Origin: Ciona intestinalis
Lineage: Eukaryota > Chordata > Ascidiacea > Phlebobranchia > Cionidae
Assembly (NCBI RefSeq): GCF_000224145.3
Contig: NC_020168.2
Span: forward strand, 5,195,294-5,259,293
Direction of reading: 5' to 3'
DNA: 64,000 nt
Part shown: piece after piece, positions 47,701-55,149 of the stretch
Layout of the letters: each line of letters begins with the position of its first letter
Position numbering within the stretch: the stretch's first letter is position 1
The notes under the pieces: generated by a model
Told to the model about the DNA's origin: nothing
Databases searched by the model: none
Seen by the model: only the letters and a program-made list of their open reading frames with translations
Program-made: the position numbers and the translations under genes

Positions 47701-47766
47701 CACCGGTAATCCGGTGCTTTGGTTTATCGTGTAAACAAGAAATGCAAACCACAGCCATTTATTCAT
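23792..47766 (-). CDS. VWA7-like / inter-alpha-trypsin inhibitor heavy chain fusion, secreted (27 exons)
   Basis: Exons (high-low): 47766-47240, 47178-47046, 46767-46637, 46485-46353, 46185-46042, 45748-45640, 45319-45193, 42938-42761, 41158-40903, 37883-37747, 37152-36990, 36731-36620, 36351-36171, 35850-35716, ~35386-35203, 35033-34887, 34087-33937, 33694-33499, 33252-33102, 32749-32563, 32137-31922, 31679-31590, 31366-31239, 30611-30272, 29954-29805, 29513-29349, 23971-23792. Every phase agrees except inside ~35386-35203. Predicted about 1,580 residues. Order: signal peptide, VWA7 N-terminal region, VWA with MIDAS (DDTGSM), Ig-like parts, VIT domain, second VWA (DTSGSM), then the ITIH tail with DPHF. 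An acceptor (ttttgcag, ending 47775) lies 8 bases before the ATG, so the mRNA may have a 5' UTR intron or be trans-spliced. Two genes remain possible, but no start codon for the second half was found. Confidence 0.75.
24719..24876 (-). mobile_element. MITE copy, subfamily A, 3' truncated
   Basis: tatagtagggtgaggaagct to gatcagggtatttcgatatt. The final inverted end is gone. Confidence 0.82.
24877..26820. other. Intronic stretch between the nested gene and the last ITIH exon
   Basis: No exon recognised. The open frame at 26403-26645 (-) has no known domain. ACGTCA/TGACGT words recur at 25740-25840. Possible cis-regulatory DNA for the nested gene (inference). Confidence 0.4.
26864..26871 (+). 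promoter_or_regulatory. TATA box of the nested secreted-protein gene
   Basis: TATAAATA 80 bases before the ATG at 26951, putting a start site near 26895. A TGACGTGT word lies 40 bases further upstream. Confidence 0.65.
26951..28090 (+). CDS. Small secreted, highly basic, cysteine-containing protein (3 exons), nested in an intron
   Basis: Exons 26951-27126, 27385-27497 and 27909-28090 join in phase (2, then 1) to give 156 residues. Residues 1 to about 25 are a strong signal peptide (HLLLLGCFLFVLFIVSSEA). The mature part is very basic. In the last 59 residues 26 are Lys or Arg, including a run of five Arg at about 117-121. Eight cysteines remain after the signal: 68, 76, 83, 122, 128, 148, 151 and 155, ending TCGVCRSYCW. 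Dibasic stretches (RSRR, VIRRQ) could be processed by furin-like proteases. A TATA box, a clean ATG and good splice sites support a real gene. A donor-like gtaatg overlaps the stop, so an extra 3' exon is possible. It lies on the opposite strand within the last intron of the VWA7-ITIH gene. I do not recognise the family; heparin-binding factor or antimicrobial protein are guesses. Confidence 0.75.
27530..27790 (-). mobile_element. tRNA-derived SINE, nearly full length
   Basis: Reads acaacagtcgttataacacg, ccatacacctcgtgccagct, tacgagttaccacc, atcactgggttgg, gagcctcgaacccgtcac. It fills much of intron 2 of the nested gene. Confidence 0.8.
28330..28600 (-). mobile_element. tRNA-derived SINE with ATGA tail repeat
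   Basis: The tail repeat aatgaatgaatgaatgat is followed by the body (gcgacagtcgttataactcg, ctcgtgccagcttacgagtt, cattagtgaccactgggttg) and the tRNA-like end (acgcccccgatggtagca). Just downstream of the nested gene. Confidence 0.85.
28601..29348. other. Intronic stretch, no feature assigned
   Basis: Open frame pieces near 28610-28760 (+) could in principle be a further exon of the nested gene, but no joining gives a convincing product. Confidence 0.35.
30045..30236 (+). mobile_element. MITE copy, subfamily A
   Basis: gtaggataggggaagatggg to gtcccatcatccccacccac. Intron between ITIH exons 30272 and 29954. Confidence 0.88.
30681..30759 (-). mobile_element. Minimal MITE hairpin of about 79 bp
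   Basis: Only the two ends remain: tatagtagggtcggggaaga and gtcccatattcccccaccct, with a short loop. Confidence 0.88.
30871..30990. repeat. CACGTG minisatellite, about 7 units of 17-19 bp
   Basis: Repeated unit close to aaccccacgtggtattt. The later units carry a perfect CACGTG E-box. Intron of the ITIH half. Confidence 0.9.
31393..31582 (+). mobile_element. MITE copy filling an intron
   Basis: tatagctgtggggtagaatg, ttttaaacaattaacaactc. The intron is 31367-31589, so it consists almost wholly of this copy plus splice signals. Confidence 0.82.
32252..32437 (+). mobile_element. MITE copy, subfamily B
   Basis: ttactgcggggtatggtgta to cttactccacccaactata. Confidence 0.82.
32805..32925 (-). mobile_element. 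MITE copy, truncated
   Basis: tataatagggtggggtaaga to cgtaacctcgcgactctaaa; the second half is missing. Confidence 0.82.
34113..34295 (+). mobile_element. MITE copy, subfamily B
   Basis: tagtactgtggggtaggatg to cattttacctcaccctaata. Confidence 0.85.
34505..34600 (-). mobile_element. SINE fragment
   Basis: gctgtaataacaaaggtgtt, ctgtttttacacacctcgtg, ctatacgagtt. Confidence 0.5.
34724..34847. mobile_element. Short foldback DNA element with 14-bp inverted ends
   Basis: Left end agtggcgcagccag, right end ctggctgcgctact (one mismatch), with an AT-rich poly-T middle. About 124 bp, in the ITIH-half intron 34088-34886. Confidence 0.75.
35461..35608 (-). mobile_element. MITE copy, subfamily B, truncated
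   Basis: tagtagggtggggtaaggtg to gttaaaacacgatgtggaaa. Confidence 0.82.
36388..36470 (-). mobile_element. SINE fragment
   Basis: tttatccccacgtggacg, cgacagtcgctataacaccg, ttttatacacatgagg. Confidence 0.6.
36772..36896 (+). mobile_element. Eroded MITE copy in the intron that joins the two halves of the fusion
   Basis: ctatagtaggacatact, tgagtcgtaaggacacgggt, ttctttgtttactactaaaa. It lies within the short intron 36732-36989. Confidence 0.65.
37235..37415 (-). mobile_element. MITE copy, subfamily B
   Basis: gggtagaatgggttagattt to attccatcttacttcacagt. Confidence 0.8.
37884..40902. other. 3.0 kb intron of the VWA7-like half
   Basis: Less AT-rich than average. Open frames on both strands (e.g. 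38596-38952 minus) do not fit the splice phases. One MITE at its lower-coordinate-distal end (40710-40853). Confidence 0.55.
40710..40853 (-). mobile_element. MITE copy, subfamily B, shortened
   Basis: gtggagtggggtaatacggg to caccttaccccaccgtacta. Confidence 0.82.
41159..42760. other. 1.6 kb intron of the VWA7-like half
   Basis: One MITE next to the exon. The open frame 41662-41943 (+) has no recognisable domain. Confidence 0.55.
41187..41388 (-). mobile_element. MITE copy, subfamily B
   Basis: tatagtagggtggggtaggg to tatccatcttacccaacagt. Confidence 0.85.
42939..45192. other. 2.25 kb intron of the VWA7-like half
   Basis: Contains one MITE and short open frames without recognisable domains. 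Comparatively GC-rich, including a GC-rich block near 43.1-43.3 kb. Confidence 0.5.
44099..44262 (-). mobile_element. MITE copy, subfamily B
   Basis: tatagtagggtggggataga to ttggttgctaacagcatacc. Confidence 0.82.
45437..45590 (-). mobile_element. MITE copy, subfamily B, shortened
   Basis: tataggttggggtaagataa to actaccccacagtacaa. Confidence 0.8.
45763..45955 (-). mobile_element. MITE copy, subfamily B
   Basis: tatggtaggtcggggtaaga to tttacctcacagtactata. Starts 15 bases past the exon at 45748. Confidence 0.82.
46827..46935 (-). mobile_element. SINE fragment
   Basis: cgaatgaacagaaaacaacc, gtagttataacacgggta, gcttacgagttaccacgaat. Confidence 0.65.
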
Positions 47767-48940
47767 CTTACTTCCTGCAAAATTGAACCATAGTTTAGAC
47801 TAGAGTTAGATTTCACCTTAATATTGCTTCATGTTTCCACTTTAAGTATTTATCACAACATACGTTTTAAAATACAAACAGCCCGCCCGTTAACCAACAA
47901 CGGCAACTGCAGCAGTCAAAGTATTACTTGCTGTATTACACTGTCAAGACGGCGCGGTAAAAGATGCCGTTGAAAAATGGCCTGTAAGTCAGAGTAGCCC
48001 TTTTTCAAGCCGCAGTAATCACTCCCTTTCTTCCGTAAAGCCAACTTTAACCTCCTCGTGCGAGTTCGCTTGTGGCTGCGGACAACAAAACCAAAAGCAA
48101 GTATAAGACACATTGCGCTAACATACCAACCGATTGCCGCACGAACGATTTATCCAAATGATAGATATGTGTACCGATACGCTTTACCATAGCGCTGTTT
48201 ACACGGTATCTAGAAGGTAAGCAAAATCGTAAGTTTATTTACTTTCGTACAACTTATGCTTGTAATACGTGTTTAAAACATATATGTAACTGCAAACTCT
48301 AGCCCTTAGTTTTTACTTGTATTGACAAACCGCGCAACGATTCACTGCAAAAACTATTCCAAGAATTGTTAAAAACCGCGAGCAGTTGTCTAAACACGTT
48401 TTCAATTGCAAATTCTCGCCGCACTGTTCTTGGACAATCACTACTGGCTCTAAAAAAGAGAGGCAGTGCCAGTGGTTTTTAGAGGGCACTGCTAACGAAG
48501 AAGGCACCGCCTGCTCCTTAGTAAGTTTTCGTACAAGACACCGGTCGGTTTATCTCGGTGTCGAGCAGGGTTCAACATTTACAGACCGCACTGTGAACTG
48601 CGTTGGTATATCTGATTTTGCGCCACCAGAAACTACCTTATTAAATAAAAAACTTCAGCTGTCATGCTACCGTTGAATTTGTTTTCTTTTGTAATCGCAT
48701 TGGGGCACGGGTGGCCTTTTCGGCATGGGCATTTTTCACGCACTGTAAATATCTCGACGATCGCAGATAACCAAAGTCAACATGACTTTGCCAAACAGTG
48801 ACGGACTGGTTGCCGCCTGTCTCTGAATTATTTTAACTTTGCAGCAGGTAAATGACGCACTACAATGCTGAAATTGAATTAAAATGCAGATAAATCGACA
48901 AGAAACGCACAAGTTTACATAGGCCGATTAGAACTGCCAT

Positions 48941-48990
48941 TGGGTTTCATGCAGACTTGGGTTTCATGCAGACTTGGGTTTCATGCAGTT
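48941..48990. repeat. 17-bp tandem repeat, about 2.9 copies
   Basis: Unit tgggtttcatgcagact, copies identical. Confidence 0.9.
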
Positions 48991-48999
48991 GCAATCACA

Positions 49000-49195
49000 T
49001 ATAGTAGGAGGGGAAGACAGCACGCCTTTAGCACATAATATTAAATAATCCGGATCGTGTTTTAAACAACTAATACGGTCAATGGGTGTCAAAAGGATAC
49101 GTTTTTTTATAATTCTTTAAATGTTCTTTGTTTAAAACCTAATGGAACAAAAGCATATAATGAAAATGTGTCCCATCTTCCTCGCCCCGTTATAT
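49000..49195 (+). mobile_element. MITE copy, subfamily A
   Basis: tatagtaggaggggaagaca to cttcctcgccccgttatata. Confidence 0.88.
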
Positions 49196-49247
49196 ATAAA
49201 CTATGTGAACTGCTGATATGTTATATTAGCAGTAATTCATACACCGA

Positions 49248-49388
49248 CGCCGTGACACAGCGTTAGCGTCTGCCTATATCCCATAGGTTATGGGTTCGAC
49301 GCTGTTATACCGAAACATCCTTATTATAAAGATTAAAACTGTTCTGCCACGTGAAGAAAAATAAATTAAATTCATTCATTCATTCATT
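49248..49388 (+). mobile_element. Short tRNA-headed SINE with ATTC tail
   Basis: A-box-like cagcgttagcgtctg, B-box ggttatgggttcgacgctg, tail of five catt/attc units. Lacks the body seen in the longer copies. Confidence 0.7.
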
Positions 49389-49624
49389 TACCATACACAA
49401 TTGTTGGATTATGTCCGACCAATACTATTTATATGCTATACTCAAAGTGAAGACGTGCTCATCTCACAAAAGTTGAGTTTTCTCTCTTTTTAATATAAAC
49501 AGCCAGTAGAAAGAAATCATTTATACATTCGTCGGATGACATATATAAAAAGCCGGTAAAAATAATTGTTCATACATTCGTTGGGTGACAGTAGAGAGCA
49601 AGCTTGTTTAAATTAACGTGGCTT

Positions 49625-49955
49625 GAATGAATGAATGCCTCTTTATCCTCGCATAGCAACAGTCGTTATACCGCCGATTATCCGTTATATACATCTCGTG
49701 CATATTACCGTGTATAGCTTTGTAAGTAAGCATTTAGGGGACGATTTTTTTAATCTAGGGCTGATAGTGTAGACTGTATTTTGTAGACAACCCATAAGGA
49801 ACCTCTGAGGAAATCCCTAAACCGCCCTAAATTGACGTTAAGTGTATTACCCATGGACACGCCCATATTGGTAGAAGCGTTAAGCATTGAGCCCTTTAAT
49901 TAAACTCTGGCCATAGACGCATGCCCGCTAACCACTTTGCCACAGCGCCGCTAAA
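49625..49955 (-). mobile_element. tRNA-derived SINE, full-length-like
   Basis: From tgaatgaatgaatgcctctt through agcaacagtcgttataccgc and aaattgacgttaagtgta to cgctaaccactttgccacag. Confidence 0.8.
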
Positions 49956-50313
49956 CTTAAATACTGTATTTAATCACTCAAATATAAGTCATGCGTTTCC
50001 GCAAGCAACATGTGGCGTCTTGTGATCATGATTTTAGTAGTGTACACACACACGCAGGCATACTAGTATACTACATTTTAGTTGTTTGCAAACAATAAGA
50101 GCAACCTTTCTCCATTACACAGAGAGAATTGTACATAAGAACACACAGAGTATATAATGACGCGTATTGTAACAGCAGTGACAAGCTCTCTGGTTTCTTT
50201 TATGTTAAGTTATTTGAACGCCGCAATGTCATTACAATGTTTACACGGCTTTGTCGAACTCGTTAACGGCCTATTAATGTTTGATATATAGCTATCAGTA
50301 AAAAAACGCCAGT

Positions 50314-50370
50314 ATAAAAAGGTGACCAATTTACAAAGTGGGTCATTAGGTTCCGTCTAAACGTACATGG
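50314..50370 (+). promoter_or_regulatory. Candidate upstream promoter and noncoding first exon for scramblase 1
   Basis: TATAAAAA at 50314-50321 is followed about 50 bases later by a strong donor (gtaagt at 50371). A leader exon starting near 50344 could splice towards scramblase 1. No transcript evidence. Confidence 0.3.
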
Positions 50371-51023
50371 GTAAGTGATTTTAGTTTTTAGTTTTAGAGT
50401 TGTTTAGTTAGTAAGTTATCACAATACTGATACGATAGTACGATAGTAGTTTCAGAGCGTGCTTATTTAGGCGCTAGCAATATCCTGTCATTCATTGTAA
50501 TTCGATTTTCGTTACACCAACGTCTTTTATGCTGTGGCGTAAACAGAACCGACCTAATACAAACTAATGAGATAAGCTTTATTTTAACAAAAGAGTAAAT
50601 TAGTTGTCAAGCTATTTGTACAGTATTTAACCAAAGGCGCAATTCAGTGAAGAATATCGTGCCTGGAGTAAGCTATTTCAGTCACAGTTTTCGGTTCGTG
50701 ATGTATCGTCAATTTAAGTTTTCGGTGTCACGTGACTTTTCAGGGCATATCTGTGTTGTTGGGTAACGAATGTTGAGTGTTAATTTATTGATATAAAGAC
50801 AGCACTGACTAATGAAACGGCAATTCCTATATATGCAAAAGTTATAATATCGATATGCTAGCTGCAATATTCGGCTTAGCAGATTAGAAACATGGGGGAA
50901 AGTAAGGAAACCCAATACTTTGAATGCGTTACTTCAAATATGTTTCTAAATTTTTAGAAGTTATAGATAGTAGATACAGCACCAGTAATTTAAGCTCAGT
51001 AAATCACGCAGCAAATGTCTTAT

Positions 51024-51057
51024 CACGGCCTACTAGAGATATCTCTAGTAGGCCGTG
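51024..51057. repeat. Perfect 34-bp palindrome
   Basis: Two 17-base arms (CACGGCCTACTAGAGAT and its exact reverse complement) with no spacer, 254 bases before the scramblase 1 ATG. Confidence 0.95.
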
Positions 51058-51310
51058 GTCTTATGTACTAAAGTTGTATAAAATACCCCTAATTGTAGTT
51101 CATTTTCTGCTTCTAAAAAAAGCTTAGATTTTGCGACAACTGTTTATTCATTACCCCATGATGGCCTACATTTTATTAACGCACAGTGATCGCGTTAGAC
51201 ACGTGATACGCTGACTATTTGTACAGTTGCTCTTTAAATAGATCGTTAGGGAAAATCAGGGTAAACGTTTTATTACATTGTGATCAGTTGCTATAACAAG
51301 GTAAAGAATC

Positions 51311-54300
51311 ATGCCACAGGCAGCGGCGGTGAGTTTTATTCAAACTTTTGGTTAAAATGTTTGTTAAAAAGAAACGTATAGCTATTTTGTTTAAAGTCTA
51401 TGTTGGTATATTATGCTAGTGCTATACTGTACCATTACAGACTATTTGTTTATATTCATAAGAATGTTTATTGTTTAGTCACAAACACAGTTGATTTGTT
51501 TGTAATTTTTTTTTTTTTTGTAAAACGTATATTTCCTTCAGCAACCTTTGAGTCAAGCACAAGAGCCACCACAAATGGCACAACAACAGCAACAGCAATG
51601 GATGCAAATGCCCCAAAGCGTTCCTGGGTGTCCACCGGGCTTGGAATATCTTACTCAGTTAGACCAACTACTCGTGCATCAGCAAGTCGAGTTGTTTGAA
51701 GGTATTTTTTTTGTCGTTTTGAATAAATATAACTTAATTTTTTAACCTGTAGTCTTACTTTATGACCAATAAAAGCTTATACCCTCTGAAATAGGTTGTG
51801 AACTGGTAATACAATGCTAAAAGTCATAAAACAAGTTGGTTATATCCTGTTTAATGTAACCTATGTTCAAAATAAATTTATCATTCATAAATAACAAAAA
51901 GCCGCAACCGTCGCAGATGTATTAGCTGAAGAAATTATTTCGTGTGTCAGTTAATTATTATTTTTTCTGTCTATTGTATTGCAGCTTTAACAAACATTGA
52001 AACGAAGAATCGCTTCGTCCTAAAGAACGCGCTTGGTCAGCAATGTTACTACGCCTATGAAGGTATGTGATGTCAAAACACAAATATTTGAGCTTTATTT
52101 CATAGCAGTTTGCGGTTAGGGCGCGTGCGTGTTTTGAGGAATCACACTTTCATTGCTCTAATCCAGTGGTCACTATATAGCGGTATACCATGTTGTCTAA
52201 TTTGTAATAATATCACCCAAAACCATCATATAGTAGGATGGGGGGAGACGGGACACCTTTAGCACATACCATCTAAATATTCTGATCGTCTTTTAAACAA
52301 TTAACAACGGTCTGTGGGAGACGTGCGGATAGGATTTTATAATTCTTTAAATGTTCTTTGTTTAGTACCAAATAGGACGAGAAAATTGAATAAAAAGGTG
52401 TCCCATCTTCCCCAACCCTACTTTTGACTGAGATGTTGGGAAATTTGTCCTTTGGGTTTCCCATCTTACCCCACCCACACTGCTATATAATGAACAAATC
52501 CAGCGGCACTGTCGTTTTGCCTTGTATAACCGGCTTACTAGAGAAAGATACACAGTACCTTTAGATATATTTAGTGAGATATATCCCGACTTTTTATACT
52601 CCTTCTGTCACTGTAAGTCTGTAACCAGTTTATTTTATGCAGAATCTGAGTTATGTATGAGAATATGCTGTGGTCCAGGTCGTGGTTTCATCATGCATGT
52701 TGTTGATAACGCGGGTAGGGTAAGTCTATTCAGTTGTTTGAAAATTTCTACAAACGGTAAATAACCTTCATGTATAGTACCGCTGTGGGATAAAATTGAA
52801 CACCGTTAGCGTTAAAGTCGTACATGTCTTGATCGTGTTTGGAACAATTAACAATGTTTTAAAGTCGTGAGGGTGCGGTTAACTTATACTGTAAATATTC
52901 TTTGTTTTCTACAAACGGGACGAGACAAGAAAATGAAAACATGACCCATCTTACCCCCCTACAATATTATATGCCAACGAATGAACGTGCCATCTTACCC
53001 CATAGTAATTTAATATACTATTATCTTTCACAGGAAGTACTGCGCATGACCAGGGAATTCAAATGCTGCGCAGGTTGCTGTTGGTGTGCCAATACCGACC
53101 ACTGCGCTTTTAACATCACTGTCGAATCTGGAGGAACACACCTCGGAACCATTAAGCAGGCGTAAGTGTGCAATGTCACGTATGTTTGTTTAAATAGGTT
53201 CAGTAACGGCTGTTTTGTGTAGGAATAGGTACAGTTAAGGTTTTTTTACATGAGTTTTGCAGCTACGCTTTTATTAGACACTTTTGCTTAAGTACCATTT
53301 ACCCGTAGTGTGTATAACGACTGTCGTTTGCTGCTTCTCTTATGTTAATTAACCTGATCTCCGTTACTGTATTAAGATAGTTACCTAAAAATTATGTAAT
53401 GTTATGTTTATCACAGACAATCGTGTTGGATACCAAACTACCATATCCTTGATGAAACTAACAAAGAAATCTTTAAAATCGAGGGCCCGTGCTGTATCTG
53501 TCAAGGTGCATGCTGTACTTGTGATTTTCCTTTTCACATAAAAACAGCTGATGGAGCGGAGTCTGTAATCGGTAGTGTGACGAAACAATGGTCAGGTCTG
53601 GGCAAGGAAATGTTCACGGATGCTACCAACTTCTCAGTTACTTGTAAGTAAGGATACATGACACCCTGATGGGTAATTTCATCGGTGTTTAAACTGTATA
53701 TACAGGTGGCGTAAGAAAGGACGCGTTTTTTATTCTTCTATGTTTTGTCTTGTTTGACTGTAAACAAAGAAGAATTACAGAATTATATAACCTTATTCTC
53801 ACGGCTTTTAAAGAGCGTTATTAATTGTGAAACACAATCTGATAAATACGAAATTTAGGTGCTAACGATACCCCGCGGTATACTATATATGCTTTATAAA
53901 GCGTTTCTCTTCCCCATCTGTCCAAAAACCTACTGTACATAATTAGCATTGTCATTATTTGTTTTCTATTTTTTTATAGTTCCCAAGGACCTTGACGTAA
54001 AAATGAAGGCGGTTTTGCTGGGCGCAACATTTCTTATCGTAAGTAGTTCCCTATAACTGAAATATACACAATTATACTTTCACATGTTAACAACCGTCGT
54101 TGTTTTTTTACTTCCTGCCCGCCTCAATCGAATTGTCGGACAAAGCTTTATCCAGTACCTAGTATTTTATTGAGTACCACTCGGTCACGTGAGATACGTC
54201 ATGCGTAGCTGTCACACTTCACTGAACACTTGCGACAGCCACGTGATATTTTCATTGCTTGAATGATTTCAATTGAGGCGTCCCGGAAATTTTCAATTGA

Positions 54301-54540
54301 AGCGTGAGGAAAACCACCCAACATTCATGCCCTCTCACAGACTTCCTGGTCGTATTTTGAACAATTAACAACGTTTTTTAGAGAGCCAAGGAAACGTTTT
54401 TTTAATTGTTTGAACATTCTTTGTTTACTACCAAATTTAACGTAAAAATAAGATGAAAACATTTCCCATTTTACCCCACCCTGCTATTTAACATTTTCTT
54501 GTTTCAGGACATCATGTTCTTTGAGAAAAACAACAATTAG
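51311..54540 (+). CDS. PLSCR: Phospholipid scramblase 1 of the array (8 exons)
   Basis: The family moves phospholipids between leaflets and is regulated by calcium, palmitoylation and nuclear import. Exons: 51311-51328, 51542-51701, 51985-52062, 52643-52719, 53034-53161, 53417-53643, 53980-54038, 54508-54540, giving 259 residues. A Gln-rich start (QQQQQW) precedes the core opening [19 protein letters not shown]. The core continues with [20 protein letters not shown], the cysteine block [10 protein letters not shown] (candidate palmitoylation) and [17 protein letters not shown]. It ends [23 protein letters not shown], the C-terminal helix. The calcium loop reads [12 protein letters not shown] where human PLSCR1 has DADNFGIQFPLD, so one acidic residue is replaced by Thr. 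The first exon carries only six codons, as in the second gene. A candidate AATAAA lies at 54953. Confidence 0.95.
52229..52488 (+). mobile_element. MITE copy with a duplicated right end
   Basis: tatagtaggatggggggaga to cttccccaaccctacttt (52422), then 27 bases later another right end, cccatcttaccccaccca and ctgctatata. Scramblase 1 intron 3. Confidence 0.85.
52773..53017 (+). mobile_element. MITE copy, subfamily B, with a second right end
   Basis: tatagtaccgctgtgggata to cttacccccctacaatatta (52970), followed by gccatcttaccccatagtaa. Fills scramblase 1 intron 4. Confidence 0.8.
53699..53888 (-). mobile_element. MITE copy, subfamily B
   Basis: atacaggtggcgtaagaaag, ttgtttgactgtaaacaaag, ggtgctaacgataccccgcg. 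Scramblase 1 intron 6. Confidence 0.75.
54335..54488 (+). mobile_element. MITE copy, left end lost
   Basis: ttttgaacaattaacaacgt, ttctttgtttactaccaaat, ttttaccccaccctgctatt. Scramblase 1 intron 7. Confidence 0.82.
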
Positions 54541-55149
54541 TTCGAAGATCGGCATAATTCATCTATCTCTACGCCTTTATTTTAGTATACAAACAAATTG
54601 CATTTACAATTACATACCTAAGCAACAAACTGTAAATTTTAAAGGGACCGCTTACATGTTAAAAGATTCGTTACACTAAGATATGGTTTAATGATTATAT
54701 TCATTATATTATGTGTTATTATTTAGTAGTCTGTCTCAAAAATAGCGTAGTAGTGTTACGACGTCTTCGATTCAAATGTCTCGTATGTGTAATTTAATTA
54801 AGTATTGCGCAATTCATTTTCCACCAATTGCCCTGAAACGCAACAATGAATATGAATATTGTTACCATTTTTTGTTTTACATCCTGTATAACTGTAGTAT
54901 GTACATAAATACAGCCGAGAGTATCGTTGTTAACGTTTTAAGGCGGTTTGTGAATAAAGAACTTATTTATACAATGGTCCAGAAAAAACGCTATTGTTGG
55001 TAGCGTTATGACAAACGCTTCGTTGCGGATAAAAGTGCGTCACGCTGTTGCCTCATTCTACGTTGCAGACTATAGGCTTGGTTAGTAACAGGAGTACTGT
55101 ACTATTTATAACCACTTGAACCAAGGCGTTGGTTTCTAAAAACGAGGAA
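54541..55149. other. Short spacer between scramblase genes 1 and 2
   Basis: 3' UTR of gene 1 and promoter of gene 2 within 609 bases. No further feature beyond the AATAAA at 54953. Confidence 0.6.
54953..54958 (+). terminator. Candidate polyadenylation signal, scramblase 1
   Basis: AATAAA about 410 bases after the stop. Confidence 0.5.

Larger units (their letters stand above)
36990..47766 (-). other. VWA7-like half of the fusion gene
   Basis: About 680 residues. The first 19 form a signal peptide (MNKWLWFAFLVYTIN). The next segment resembles the N-terminus of vertebrate VWA7 (FRVYYGEGASAVEFKKAV, then VYANPPNS). The VWA domain begins near residue 195 with VIDDTGSMGGEI, which supplies the DxTxS metal site (D203, T205, S207). 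It continues through VLVPFNDPTVGPV, YAHGGGDAPELCMRG and LYVITDVEAKD, all typical of the VWA7/hemicentin type. After it come beta-rich Ig-like segments (GNWTVNFSATSSAACEVKV, FHVVVEGIDEL, FRAGVRTPVNITVTNKGGN). The extended introns at 37884-40902, 41159-42760 and 42939-45192 are less AT-rich than the rest and show no coding evidence. Confidence 0.85.
47767..51310. other. Head-to-head intergenic region, VWA7-ITIH (-) and scramblase 1 (+)
   Basis: 3.5 kb holding one MITE, two SINEs, a 17-bp tandem repeat, a TATA-donor pair near 50.3 kb and a long palindrome. The open frame 48386-48676 (+) shows no known domain. Confidence 0.6.

Noticed and set aside
48386-48676. 96-residue plus-strand frame
   Set aside because: No domain, no splice partners, no nearby promoter. 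Kept as unassigned spacer.
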